19,711 bases of DNA. It comes from CAXTTV01 sp964247295 (GTDB lineage Bacteria > Chloroflexota > Ktedonobacteria > Ktedonobacterales > Ktedonobacteraceae). Both the position numbers and the translations under genes were made by a program. A model generated the notes under the pieces. That model was not told where the DNA came from. It made no database searches and was given only the letters and a program-made list of their open reading frames with translations. The stretch spans positions 1 through 19,711 of the forward strand of contig CAXTTV010000081.1 of assembly GCA_964247295.1 (NCBI GenBank). The letters are read 5' to 3'. Shown in pieces: positions 1 to 8,294 of this stretch. Numbering within the stretch: position 1 is the first letter of the stretch; each line of letters starts with the position of its first letter.

Positions 1-1
1 A

Positions 2-1681
2 TTTTACATTGTCCAGAGCCGGCCAATCACAACGCTATACCCCATCCCTGAAGCACATGATCAAGAAAATCACGTATATGTATCTGTCGGTCATCAACAA
101 ATGATGATGGACGCCATGAAACCATTAGGAATCTCTTTCTGGCAGCTAACGGCTGCACGTCCCATGTTTACATCTGGTGGAAGGTTGTTTGTCGATATGA
201 CACATCATCTGGCTTCACCTGTCAGCAGGTAAACGATAATAGATACCCTGGGAAAATCCGATCCGCTTATAAAAGACGCACTCACGACCATCTTAGGGCG
301 GGGAGATTTTATCAAATCTCTACCGAATGATAAGCAAGGTCCGGCGCTTGCGGACTTTAAAGCGCTAAACGAATACGATCCGGCAATTGTTTCTGATTTG
401 ATCAAGCGTAGTGAAACATCGATAGAAGAGTTAAAACAAACCATCCAAACAAAATCAGGATCGGATCTGATGGATTTTATTTTAGAAGACATTCAGCAAT
501 TAAGGAAGGGTTTATCTGGTCCGCAAGGTTTTGGTGTGATCATGACTGCTATGAATGCTTCATCATGGATCAATGAAAAAATGCAGGAGTGGTTAAGTGA
601 AAAAAACGTGGCGGACACGCTTTCTCAATCTGCACCCAACAATATCACTTCGGAAATGGGGCTGGCGCTCTTAGATGTCGCAGATGTGATTCGCCCTTAT
701 TCGGAAGTAATCAATTACTTGCGGCATGTAAAAGATGATAGCTTTTTAGATGGACTGGTTCAGTGTGATGGTGGGCAGGAAAGCCGGGACGCTCTCTTTG
801 CTTATCTCAACAAATATGGCATGCGCTGTACCGGGGAAATTGATATAACGAGACCTCGTTGGAGCGAAAAACCAACCACTCTTGTCCCAATAATTCTCAG
901 TCACATCAAAAACTTTGAACCAGGTGAAAGCAAGCGGAGATTTGAGCAAGGGCGACAGGAAGCATTGAAAAAAGAACAAGAGTTATTATATCGGTTGAAG
1001 CAATTACCGGATGGCGAAGAAAAAGCCAGAGAGACAAAACGAATGATCGGCCTCATCCGAAATTTCATCGGTTATCGTGAATATCCAAAATACGGCATGA
1101 TTCATCGCTACTTTGTTTATAAGCAAGCTTTACTGAAAGAAGCCGAAAGACTTGTACAGGCCAACGTTATTCATGACAGAGACGACACATACTATCTCAC
1201 TTTTCAAGAACTTCACGAAGTTATACGCACGCATACACTGGATTATCAGATCATCGACAAACGAAAAGACGAGTACACATTCTATGAAAAACTCACTCCC
1301 CCACGTGTTCTCACGTCTGATGGTGAAATCATTACAGGTGAGTACAAACGAGAACATCTTCCATCTGGAGCTCTTGTAGGTCTCCCTGTTTCTTCCGGAG
1401 TGATAGAGGGACGAGCACGTGTCATTTTACACATGGAAGATGCAGATTTAGAAGAGGAAGATATAGTAGTCACCGCCTTTACTGACCCAAGCTGGACACC
1501 GCTGTTTGTCTTCATAAAAGGCCTCGTCACAGAAGTTGGTGGATTAATGACCCATGGAGCAGTGATCGCGCGTGAATATGGTTTACCAGCAGTTGTCGGA
1601 GTGGAAAGTGCTACCAAACTGATAAAAGATGGGGAACGAATTCGTGTGAATGGAACGGAAGGTTATGTAGAAATCCTCTAA
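2..1681 (+). pseudogene. rph: rifampin phosphotransferase, 5'-truncated by window edge and interrupted by an in-frame TAA
   Basis: Rph inactivates rifamycins in the cytoplasm by ATP-dependent phosphorylation. It has an ATP-grasp domain, a rifampin-binding domain and a PEP-synthase-like swivelling His domain. The window opens in the frame of the ATP-grasp end (QSRPITTL, about 14-37), continues through the rifampin-binding region and ends with the phosphohistidine domain GGLMTHGAVIAREYGLPAVV, whose His codon is 1553-1555. The same reading frame runs from base 2 to 1681 but contains TAA at 230-232 (SPVSR-stop-TIIDTLG). Homology to the family continues on both sides, so this is a nonsense codon where a residue, probably Lys, is expected, not a gene boundary. 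The only possible restart is TTG at 398, without a Shine-Dalgarno, giving 427 residues lacking the ATP-grasp domain. The gene is probably inactive, unless the stop is a sequence error. Family assignment is very secure. Confidence 0.9.
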
Positions 1682-1756
1682 AATGGGGAAGTAGTTATCT
1701 TCCTCCCTGGCCTTAGCGTATGTTTTGCCTTTAAGCAAGTGGGCGCAGTGTTTTGG

Positions 1757-1794
1757 AACCATCCTCCTGTTTTCCAGGAGAGAGGAGGATGGTT
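1757..1794. terminator. 12-bp perfect hairpin between convergent genes
   Basis: AACCATCCTCCT (1757-1768) is the exact reverse complement of AGGAGGATGGTT (1783-1794), with a 14-base loop. It lies between the convergent ends of rph (1681) and the SnoaL-like gene (1865), where a bidirectional terminator is expected. No U-tract follows on either strand, so intrinsic termination is not assured. A second small bulged hairpin (GGAA/TTCC) lies near 1830. Confidence 0.5.
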
Positions 1795-1864
1795 GCCTCC
1801 AGGCAGCTTCGGTTGTAAAGCCGCCGGGAAGCATTCCGGGTTCTCTCGGAAATTCCCTTCTCAC

Positions 1865-2419
1865 CTAAGAGTGTGTAGGGAACGCCTTGAGTTGAGTGAG
1901 AACGGAGAGCAGATCTTCAAGATGCCATGTTGCGACAAACAGATTATTTTTAATGCAATGAATATCTATCGTCCGAAAAGTGACTGGCAACCCAGTAGGA
2001 GCGATACCGAGAAAGGTGCCTGCGTGTTTTCCCGTCAGAGTTGAGCGAACAGCAACCTTGTCATGAGTGACAAGGATATCCTCAGTAGTGGCATGGAGAT
2101 TAGCAAAGGCTGTGCGATAGGCTTTGATAACGGAAGCAAAGCCATCGCGTCCTGGTACTTCGCCTGGAGCAAGCGGGGAGTTGACCCAATTGACGGCAAG
2201 GATACTCTTATAGATACTCGTATCGCCCGTGCTGAAGGGAGCATAGAATTGATGAACAAGCTGTATCTTCTTCTGGTCTTCCTTCGAGTATTCCTGAGCA
2301 GAAGCATTTTGAGATGGGACGAGACTTCCAAGGGCAAGCGCGCCTGCGATTCCTCCCGCCGCTTTAAGTACATTGCGACGTTGCATCGGGCGAGTGGAGT
2401 TAAGTTCTGGCAAAGACAT
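1865..2419 (-). CDS. Tat-exported SnoaL-like (ester cyclase / NTF2-fold) protein
   Basis: This is a 184-residue protein. Its N-terminus is a twin-arginine signal: Arg14-Arg15 in QRRNVLKAAGG, a hydrophobic stretch to about residue 34 and an ASA cleavage site near residue 41. It should therefore be exported folded. Residues 50-180 resemble the SnoaL/NTF2-like alpha+beta fold of polyketide-cyclase-like ester cyclases (HQFYAPFSTGD near the start, VTFRTIDIHCIKNN and ATWHLEDLLSVLTQL at the end). Many such proteins have no known substrate, and no enzymatic claim is safe. The ATG is preceded by AAAGGA at 8-base spacing. The gene is divergent from an HxlR regulator gene 226 bp away, a common layout for a regulator and its target. 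It converges on rph. Confidence 0.75.
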   Translation of the reverse strand: MSLPELNSTRPMQRRNVLKAAGGIAGALALGSLVPSQNASAQEYSKEDQKKIQLVHQFYAPFSTGDTSIYKSILAVNWVNSPLAPGEVPGRDGFASVIKAYRTAFANLHATTEDILVTHDKVAVRSTLTGKHAGTFLGIAPTGLPVTFRTIDIHCIKNNLFVATWHLEDLLSVLTQLKAFPTHS

Positions 2420-2564
2420 AATGAAATCCTTTCAGTATGAAACACAACTTGTATCGTATTGGGGTGGTAGAAAATTCCCTATATGACATCACCACATAAC
2501 CTGTTGAGATAGAAAGTATTCTCTCGAATGCTTCACATGCACTCTACAGAAGTGATATACTTAC

Positions 2565-2629
2565 TATAATTTAGTCTTAATGTTTCTACAAGTCTGCACT
2601 TTTTGGTAAGATACTTACTTAGAGGTAAG
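2565..2629 (+). promoter_or_regulatory. candidate promoter and operator of the HxlR gene
   Basis: A perfect TATAAT lies at 2565-2570; no convincing -35 box is seen. Downstream is GTAAG-ATA-CTTAC (2606-2618), a perfect 5-3-5 inverted repeat, followed by another GTAAG at 2625-2629 that pairs with the same CTTAC across TTAGAG. A further CTTAC sits at 2560-2564, directly before the -10 box. Repeated GTAAG/CTTAC half-sites around the start of transcription fit an autoregulatory winged-helix operator. This is inferred from pattern only. Confidence 0.45.
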
Positions 2630-2645
2630 AAGAGAAAGGATGCTC

Positions 2646-2996
2646 ATGGAGCAGAATACAGTTAGAATCAAAGTGAACATCTGGGATGCTAATTGTCCAT
2701 CGCGTGCGTTACTCAACCTGATCGCAGACAAATGGAGTGTGCTTTTGGTTGTCAAGCTCTCGGATGGAGCAATACGGTATGGTCGTTTACATCGCGAGAT
2801 TGGGGGGATTTCGCATAAGATGCTGAGCCAGACGTTACACAATCTAGAGCGAAGAAATCTTGTGAGGCGTGTGGTCCACTACACCGTACCTCCTCAGGTC
2901 GAGTATTCGCTCACTGAGCAAGGAATGTCATTATTGGTCCCATTGGCAAGCTTAATTGAATGGGCTGAAACGCATGCTATAGACGGCTCCCTATAA
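2646..2996 (+). CDS. HxlR-family winged-helix transcriptional regulator
   Basis: This protein of about 116 residues matches the HxlR (DUF24) pattern. It has an N-terminal Cys in DANCPSRALL, then LIADKWSVLLVVKLSDG, the recognition segment GGISHKMLSQTLHNLERR, and a wing ending EYSLTEQGMSLLVPL. HxlR proteins are dimeric DNA-binding regulators; several sense aldehydes, quinones or redox state through the N-terminal Cys. An in-frame ATG at 2640 is also possible, but the one at 2646 has AAAGGA ending five bases upstream, so I chose it. The gene is divergent from the SnoaL-like gene and probably regulates it and itself. Family assignment is firm; the signal is unknown. Confidence 0.88.
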   Translation: MEQNTVRIKVNIWDANCPSRALLNLIADKWSVLLVVKLSDGAIRYGRLHREIGGISHKMLSQTLHNLERRNLVRRVVHYTVPPQVEYSLTEQGMSLLVPLASLIEWAETHAIDGSL

Positions 2997-3335
2997 CTGG
3001 TTCATAACACGTTTTTGGTCAAGCTCTAGAAAAAATATGAAAAACTTGCTGCATTTTTCGCACCACACTTCATAGGGTGCATAACCAAGAAGAACGACAC
3101 CTATTTCTGTGAGCTTAGAGATGGATATGCCTACCTTTTCCCCAATTTTGTCAGGAGAATGCGGTGAAAATCGTGAATATTCAAGGAATGAGTCACTATG
3201 AGACCTGGTCGTACAACGTCGTCCGAGTCCCGTAGTGACTCATTCATACAAAACCAGCACACTAGTGGGCTCTAGCACAACTGAGTCAAAAGGCAAGCAT
3301 TTTTCGTTATGAAATAGCAAGAAGAATATTGCTTA
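2997..3335. other. gap without a gene, containing a large inverted repeat
   Basis: No convincing open reading frame is seen on either strand. There is a small GCACC/GGTGC inverted repeat at 3060-3080, and the 13-bp inverted repeat listed separately. The rest is unremarkable AT-rich intergenic sequence. Confidence 0.6.
3186..3245. repeat. 13-bp perfect inverted repeat around a 34-bp spacer
   Basis: GAATGAGTCACTA (3186-3198) and TAGTGACTCATTC (3233-3245) are exact reverse complements separated by 34 bases. One further C-G pair can form inside after a G-U pair. No U-tract follows, so a terminator is unlikely. It could be a miniature inverted-repeat element, a solo IS end pair or an RNA hairpin. 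Confidence 0.6.
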
Positions 3336-3364
3336 TTGTCAACAAATGCATTTTCTAGTATTAT
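3336..3364 (+). promoter_or_regulatory. sigma-70-type promoter for the Pro/Thr-rich membrane protein
   Basis: TTGTCA (3336-3341), 17 bases, then TATTAT (3359-3364). This is a near-consensus vegetative promoter 51 bases before the ATG at 3416. A TATAAT at 3369-3374 offers an alternative -10 box. Confidence 0.55.
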
Positions 3365-3415
3365 AAGTTATAATAGAAGTAAATCTATGTAATTGTTGTG
3401 TGGTGGTGATGTGTT

Positions 3416-4255
3416 ATGTGGAGAAAGCGAGTCCCATCTTCGGAGCAACCAACGCAGCCAGTATTCCCAGTGATAAAAAGAGAGCCAATCTGGATCCATC
3501 CTCATCAGAAATCCTTCAAACGTAACGTAAGAAAAGAGCGAAAAAGAAAAGTAGATATAAACGCAATAAAGTTTGCCTTTGATTTACTTGGAGTTGGACT
3601 GGCCTTAATCTTTCTGTTTCTAGGGAGCAGATATATAGTTGCAAATACTAATGTGCAAACTAAGACCGCTTTGGAGCCCGATCCACACCCCGGTTCTTGT
3701 GTTTTTTGTAGTCCAACGGCGGAGATCGAAAAAAAACCATCTGCTGTAGCGGTAAAAAGAAATGCCAGAGTAGAAGCCACAGCCAGCAGTGTTGCCTTGA
3801 AGCCGACAAGCACCCCGCATCCTGATCCAGATATTCCCGCCATGCCTACAGCCGAAGTTCAACCTGGTCAGGTAGCAGTTACAGCCAGCCCGTCAGTGAC
3901 TCAGACGCCCACCATAAACGCAACGCCGACACAGGTAAGTGGGATGAAACGGGCCGCACTCTCATCAGATCCTGAAACCATTGATGTTTCTTATAGTCAC
4001 GTCTGTCAATCTGGTGGAAGTATTCCCATCAACTTAAAGAACATGGGTGACCATGTTTTACTTTGGGCGCAGGATCAGAATTCATCTGATCCAGGGCTAA
4101 TTTTAAGTGATCCAGTGCAGCTTTATCTCCTAAAACCGGGAAGGGAGGTTACAGTTAGCTTTCGTTGTAGTGCAGTCAACATCGTTGGTCAGTACAAAAT
4201 CGAGCTTTTTTATAATGGAGGGATATTACAGATTCCGGTACAAATAACAGCGTAG
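3416..4255 (+). CDS. single-pass membrane protein with Pro/Thr-rich stalk and beta-sandwich-like tail
   Basis: I do not recognise a named family. The 279-residue protein has a basic cytoplasmic N-terminus (Arg/Lys cluster at about 32-45), one membrane segment at about 51-71 (FDLLGVGLALIFLFL), then a Pro/Thr/Ser-rich stalk at about 90-175. The C-terminal domain, about 185-279, is rich in alternating hydrophobic residues and contains two Cys (HVCQSG, FRCSAV), like an Ig-like or carbohydrate-binding beta-sandwich. Positive-inside charge predicts the tail outside the cell. GGTGGTG at about 10-base spacing supports the ATG. It stands alone, with its own promoter upstream and a long gap downstream, and is probably a surface protein of unknown role. 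Confidence 0.7.
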   Translation: MWRKRVPSSEQPTQPVFPVIKREPIWIHPHQKSFKRNVRKERKRKVDINAIKFAFDLLGVGLALIFLFLGSRYIVANTNVQTKTALEPDPHPGSCVFCSPTAEIEKKPSAVAVKRNARVEATASSVALKPTSTPHPDPDIPAMPTAEVQPGQVAVTASPSVTQTPTINATPTQVSGMKRAALSSDPETIDVSYSHVCQSGGSIPINLKNMGDHVLLWAQDQNSSDPGLILSDPVQLYLLKPGREVTVSFRCSAVNIVGQYKIELFYNGGILQIPVQITA

Positions 4256-4324
4256 TCATAGTAGCCAGAAAAGGATTGGGGAGCATCTTTCTTTATAGAG
4301 GAGAAAAGAATAGTGGTCAGGAGT

Positions 4325-4610
4325 CATTTCGCGCAGCCCTCTGCCCTTGCGAAATGTGCTTGAAACAGGTAGAATACAAGTGGTTCCACTTGTTATCTGG
4401 TTGAGTGGGATTAAGTAGAAGTGTTGAGGGAAGAGTATCCCGGCTTCATGCTCAACAGCGATTCCACAGATCAGCCCCCAGAAAGGTAGCACAAAGCGAA
4501 GGTAGAAGCCTCACAACCGCATGGCGAGAGCCGGGAAAAGAACAGATGTCAGCCCGGTTTCCGAGCGATTGCAGTGACCGGTGCCATGTGTTTTTGCGTC
4601 TGCGCTTTGT
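4325..4610 (+). ncRNA. candidate structured RNA or leader with clustered hairpins
   Basis: The 427-bp gap 4256-4682 has no credible gene but at least five inverted repeats: CATTTCGC/GCGAAATG (4325-4332, 4349-4356); the 18-base palindrome ACAAGTGGTTCCACTTGT (4376-4393); TGTTGAG/CTCAACA (4422-4428, 4451-4457); GAGCCGGG/CCCGGTTT with two or three G-U pairs (4528-4535, 4553-4560), competing with a small GGC-GAGA-GCC hairpin; and a long-range ACAAAGCG/CGCTTTGT helix (4491-4498, 4603-4610) enclosing the last. The density and nesting suggest a folded transcript upstream of the ATPase gene, or a decayed element with an RNA core. It does not match a riboswitch class I can recall. No promoter or terminator is certain, so strand and ends are guesses. 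Confidence 0.35.
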
Positions 4611-4682
4611 AGCATCTATGAGTATTGTTCTTCTCCCGTGGTTAAACGAAATCAGCCAGGGTATCTTTTCTTTGGAGGTTTA

Positions 4683-6086
4683 ATGACCATTTCAACTCGA
4701 CCGCGAACAATTGGTGAACTGCGTGAAAGTGGATATAAAGTGCTCTCTGTCAAAGAAGAGATGCGCAAAAATTTAATACAGAAGATTCGTGATGGAGAAG
4801 AGCTTTTTCCAGGGATAGTGGGGTATGAAGATACCGTCATTCCTCAGGTCGAGAACGCCATTCTCTCGGGCCAGGATGTCATTTTCTTGGGAGAGCGGGG
4901 TCAGGCCAAAACGCGTATGGCGCGAAGTCTAGGAAACCTGTTAGATGAATTTGTGCCAATGATTGAAGGGTGTGAGATTAACGACGATCCCTATGATCCT
5001 ATCTGTAAAGCGTGTAAAGACAAAATCGCGGAGCAGGGAGACGCAGTAGAGATCGATTGGTTGCCGAGAGATCGGCGTTATGGTGAGAAGCTAGCGACAC
5101 CAGACATCACCATCTCAGATCTGGTAGGAGAGGTTGATCCTGTCAAAGTCGCGGAGGGCCGCTATCTTTCAGATGAGCTCACCATTCACTATGGTATGAT
5201 TCCCAGAACGAACCGGGGCATTTTCTGCATCAACGAATTGCCTGATCTGGCCGAGCGTATTCAGGTAGGTTTATTGAACATCATGGAAGAGCGGGATGTT
5301 CAGATCCGTGGGTACAAAATCCGATTGCCACTGGATGTATACGTCGTCGCGAGTGCTAACCCGGAGGATTACACGAACCGTGGGCGGATCATCACCCCGT
5401 TAAAGGACCGTATTGGTTCCGAGATTCGGACGCACTATCCCTTGGTGATCGAGCATGAGATCCAGATCATGGAGACCGAAAGCAACCAGTACCCGACCGA
5501 AGGGCTGGATATCAGCGTGCCAGTCTTTATGAAAGAAGTGATCGCCGAAGTCACCCATCTGGCGAGGCGCAGCACCGACATCAGCCAGCGCTCAGGCGTA
5601 AGCGTACGCGTCTCCGTCGCGAACTACGAGAACGTTGTCAGCAACGCTGTCAAGCGAGCTCTGCGCCTGAAAGAGCGTTCAGCAGCGCCGCGCGTCAGTG
5701 ATTTGGTCGCGATCGTCGCCTCGACCAGTGGAAAGATCGAGCTGGACACCGTAGGGGATGTGAAAGAAGAGCGAGTCGTTCAAAAGCTTATCAACAACGC
5801 CGTCATGTCCGTTTTTGGTGACTACTTTGAAACCAAAGAGTTTGAGCAGTTAGTAGCTGGGTTTGAGCGTGGCTTGAACGTCCAGGTTGGCGAAGACATG
5901 TCAGCAATGGATTATGTAACGCAGCTCTCAAAAGTTGGAGGGTTGAGCAAAGCCATAGACAAGTTAAATGGTCGTGGGAATCCCGCAACAATTGCCTCGA
6001 CGGTCGAGTTTATCCTTGAGGGATTACACTTAAACCGTCGCCTGAACAAGGACGAGGTGAATGGGAAGATCCGCTATCGGCGTTAA
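4683..6086 (+). CDS. MoxR-like / Mg-chelatase subunit I-like AAA+ ATPase
   Basis: This 467-residue cytoplasmic AAA+ ATPase belongs to the MoxR/ChlI helix-2-insert clade. Visible motifs: Walker A GERGQAKT at 70-77, a Walker B-like GIFCINELPDL at about 179-189 (Asn-Glu in place of Asp-Glu), and sensor 1 VVASANPEDYTNRGR at about 221-235. Residues 97-111 hold CEIN..ICKAC, three Cys that could bind a metal or be structural. A C-terminal helical lid follows. The start at ATG 4683 has GGAGG six bases upstream; earlier in-frame starts lack one. The VWA gene follows after 24 bases. In BchI/BchD, RavA/ViaA and CbbQ/CbbO such pairs form hexameric machines that remodel a partner or insert a metal. No chelatase H subunit is present, so true magnesium chelatase is unlikely. 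Confidence 0.87.
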   Translation: MTISTRPRTIGELRESGYKVLSVKEEMRKNLIQKIRDGEELFPGIVGYEDTVIPQVENAILSGQDVIFLGERGQAKTRMARSLGNLLDEFVPMIEGCEINDDPYDPICKACKDKIAEQGDAVEIDWLPRDRRYGEKLATPDITISDLVGEVDPVKVAEGRYLSDELTIHYGMIPRTNRGIFCINELPDLAERIQVGLLNIMEERDVQIRGYKIRLPLDVYVVASANPEDYTNRGRIITPLKDRIGSEIRTHYPLVIEHEIQIMETESNQYPTEGLDISVPVFMKEVIAEVTHLARRSTDISQRSGVSVRVSVANYENVVSNAVKRALRLKERSAAPRVSDLVAIVASTSGKIELDTVGDVKEERVVQKLINNAVMSVFGDYFETKEFEQLVAGFERGLNVQVGEDMSAMDYVTQLSKVGGLSKAIDKLNGRGNPATIASTVEFILEGLHLNRRLNKDEVNGKIRYRR

Positions 6087-6110
6087 GCGCCTTCAGAGGG
6101 ACAATTCTTT

Positions 6111-8288
6111 ATGTTCAGACGAGTTGCTAAGAATCGGTTTGGGTATTCGCGCTGGGATGGAACTCAGCGCATCGAAGGATTAGACGCTGATGATATCCTG
6201 AATGCCCTCTCAGATGATTACATGGAGAACGGGAACCTGCAAGAGGCGATGCAACGTCTGATGCGGGAAGGGATGGGTGGTCAAGATGGTCAGAAAACCA
6301 TGGGTTTGCGTGAGATGTTGGAGCGACTGAAAAATCAGCGTAACCAGCAGCTCAACCAGTATAGTCGCTCCTTTGGAGTGATGGAAGATCTCAAAAAGCA
6401 GCTAGAAGAGATCAAAGAGAAAGAACGGCAAGGGATTCAACAGCGTCTCGACAATGCCAAAAGCCCTCAGCAGGGGTCTCAAGATCAGCAAGGCCAGCAG
6501 GGTCAACAGTCTCCTGAAGGTCAGCAGGGACAGCGGTCATCGCGAGATCAGCAAGGGCAACAGGGCCAATCGGGGCAGAGTGGTCAATCTCAGCAGGGTC
6601 AATCTGATCAACCGAGTGAGGGTGGAGAACTTTCGCCTGAGCAGAAGCAGCGCATGTTAGAGATGATCGCGAAGCGTAAGCAGGATTACCTTGACGCTCT
6701 GCCTGGGGACGTTCCTGGGCAGATCAAGCAGTTAACCGATTATGACTTCATGGATGATGAAGCGCGGGAGCAATTTCAGAATCTATTGGAGGGTTTACAA
6801 CAGCAGATGATGCAGCAGTTTTTTCAGGGGATGCAGCAATCGTTGCAGAACATGTCCCCTGAGGACATAGCGCGGATGCGAGAGATGATCCGTGAGCTGA
6901 ATCAAATGTTGAAAGAGCGCCAACAAGGGTTGGAACCTGACTTTGACTCATTCATGCAAAAATACGGAGATTACTTTCCGGGCGTCAACTCGTTGGATGA
7001 CCTGATTGACCAGATGCAGCAACAATCGGCAGCGATGCAAGCCTTAATGGACAATCTGTCGGCAGATCAGCGTTCAGAATTGCAAGAGCTGATGGAACAG
7101 ATGATGGGTGATGATCGGATTCGCGTGGATCTGATGGAACTAGCCCAGAATTTAGAGGCCGCCGCGCCATCGCAGCAGGGGAGAAATCGCTTCCGCTTCA
7201 AAGGAGACGAAACGCTTCCGTTTAACGAAGCGATGCGTCAGATGGGGCGATTGCAGCAGATGGAAGGGTTGGAGGATCAGCTTCGAGAGGCGCGGCGACT
7301 GGATAATCTTGAGGCCATAGATAGCGAGAAAGTCAAAGACCTGCTGGGTGACGCCGAGTATCAGTCGATTGAGCAGCTTAAAGAGTTAATAAAGACGCTA
7401 GAAGAGGCCGGATATATTCAACGGAAAGGGAAATCCTGGGAGCTCACCGCCCGTGGTATTCGCAAGATTGGGCAGAAAGCCTTACAGGACATCTTCAACA
7501 AGTTGAAGAAAGACGGTTTTGGTCGGCATATCAGCCCCTTTAGAGGTGTTGGTGGAGAAAGAACGGACGAGAGCAAGACCTATGAATTTGGAGACCCATT
7601 CCTATTGGATCTTCAAAAGACCTTAATGAACTCGGTACATAGCCATGGAGTTGGGACGCCCATGTTATTGGGAAAAGACGACTTCGAGGTCTATCGAACA
7701 GAATTCACCACCCAGTCCTCGACCGTACTGATGATCGACATGAGCATGAGTATGATCTACAATGGCTGTCAGCCCGCCGCAAAGAAAGTTGCAGTCGCGT
7801 TGGAGAGCCTGATCCGTTCCCAATTTCCGCGTGATAACCTGTACATCGTCGGCTTCTCCTTTATGGCACGAGAATACAAGCCAGACGAATTGGTAGAGAT
7901 TGGGCGTTATGATCATAGCACAGGGACCAACATGGCTCACGGCCTCATGCTGGCGCGACAGTTGCTAGCCCGGCAGAGAGGGACAAACAAGCAGATCATC
8001 ATGATCACCGATGGTGGGCCGACCGTCTGGTATGAAGGTGGTGATTGGCAGTTTGGGTATCCGCCCAATCCCTGGGCAGAGCAGCAATCCCTGTTAGAAG
8101 TCAAGCGATGCACAAAGGACGGGATCGTCATCAACACCTTTATGTTAGAGGATGATCAATGGATGGCCGCCTTCGTGAATCAGATGGCCTCAATCAATCA
8201 TGGACGGACCTTTTACACCGACAAAAATAATCTGGGAGAATACCTGCTCGTAGATTATCTGAATAGTAAGCGGAAGCACGTCTCGTAG
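6111..8288 (+). CDS. VWA-domain protein with Gln-rich linker, partner of the MoxR-like ATPase
   Basis: This is a 725-residue protein. Residues 1-115 are charged and helical, and residues about 119-170 are a low-complexity Gln/Gly/Ser linker (repeated QQGQ, QSGQ). Residues 175-410 are long Met/Gln-rich helices, likely coiled coil. Residues about 420-455 (LKELIKTLEEAGYI, then a Thr-Ala-Arg-Gly wing) look like a winged-helix element. A VWA domain occupies about 535-720. Its MIDAS site is intact: DMSMS at 543-547, GTN with Thr606, and TDGG with Asp634, so divalent metal-dependent partner binding is expected. It starts 24 bases after the ATPase stop and ends six bases before rsmG, so the three are surely co-transcribed. 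It is the D-subunit-like adaptor of the ATPase; the target is unknown. Confidence 0.87.
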   Translation: MFRRVAKNRFGYSRWDGTQRIEGLDADDILNALSDDYMENGNLQEAMQRLMREGMGGQDGQKTMGLREMLERLKNQRNQQLNQYSRSFGVMEDLKKQLEEIKEKERQGIQQRLDNAKSPQQGSQDQQGQQGQQSPEGQQGQRSSRDQQGQQGQSGQSGQSQQGQSDQPSEGGELSPEQKQRMLEMIAKRKQDYLDALPGDVPGQIKQLTDYDFMDDEAREQFQNLLEGLQQQMMQQFFQGMQQSLQNMSPEDIARMREMIRELNQMLKERQQGLEPDFDSFMQKYGDYFPGVNSLDDLIDQMQQQSAAMQALMDNLSADQRSELQELMEQMMGDDRIRVDLMELAQNLEAAAPSQQGRNRFRFKGDETLPFNEAMRQMGRLQQMEGLEDQLREARRLDNLEAIDSEKVKDLLGDAEYQSIEQLKELIKTLEEAGYIQRKGKSWELTARGIRKIGQKALQDIFNKLKKDGFGRHISPFRGVGGERTDESKTYEFGDPFLLDLQKTLMNSVHSHGVGTPMLLGKDDFEVYRTEFTTQSSTVLMIDMSMSMIYNGCQPAAKKVAVALESLIRSQFPRDNLYIVGFSFMAREYKPDELVEIGRYDHSTGTNMAHGLMLARQLLARQRGTNKQIIMITDGGPTVWYEGGDWQFGYPPNPWAEQQSLLEVKRCTKDGIVINTFMLEDDQWMAAFVNQMASINHGRTFYTDKNNLGEYLLVDYLNSKRKHVS

Positions 8289-8294
8289 GAAACA

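Noticed and set aside
4528..4561. Resemblance to group II intron domain V (GAGCC ... CCGGTT in about 34 bases)
   Set aside because: The outer helix has the right look and an AGC triad, but the inner stem and GNRA loop of domain V are missing, and no intron-encoded protein or domain VI follows.
4480..4620. Possible cyclic-di-GMP or RNase P RNA core
   Set aside because: Only short fragments such as ACAAAGC match; the conserved cores of both classes are absent.
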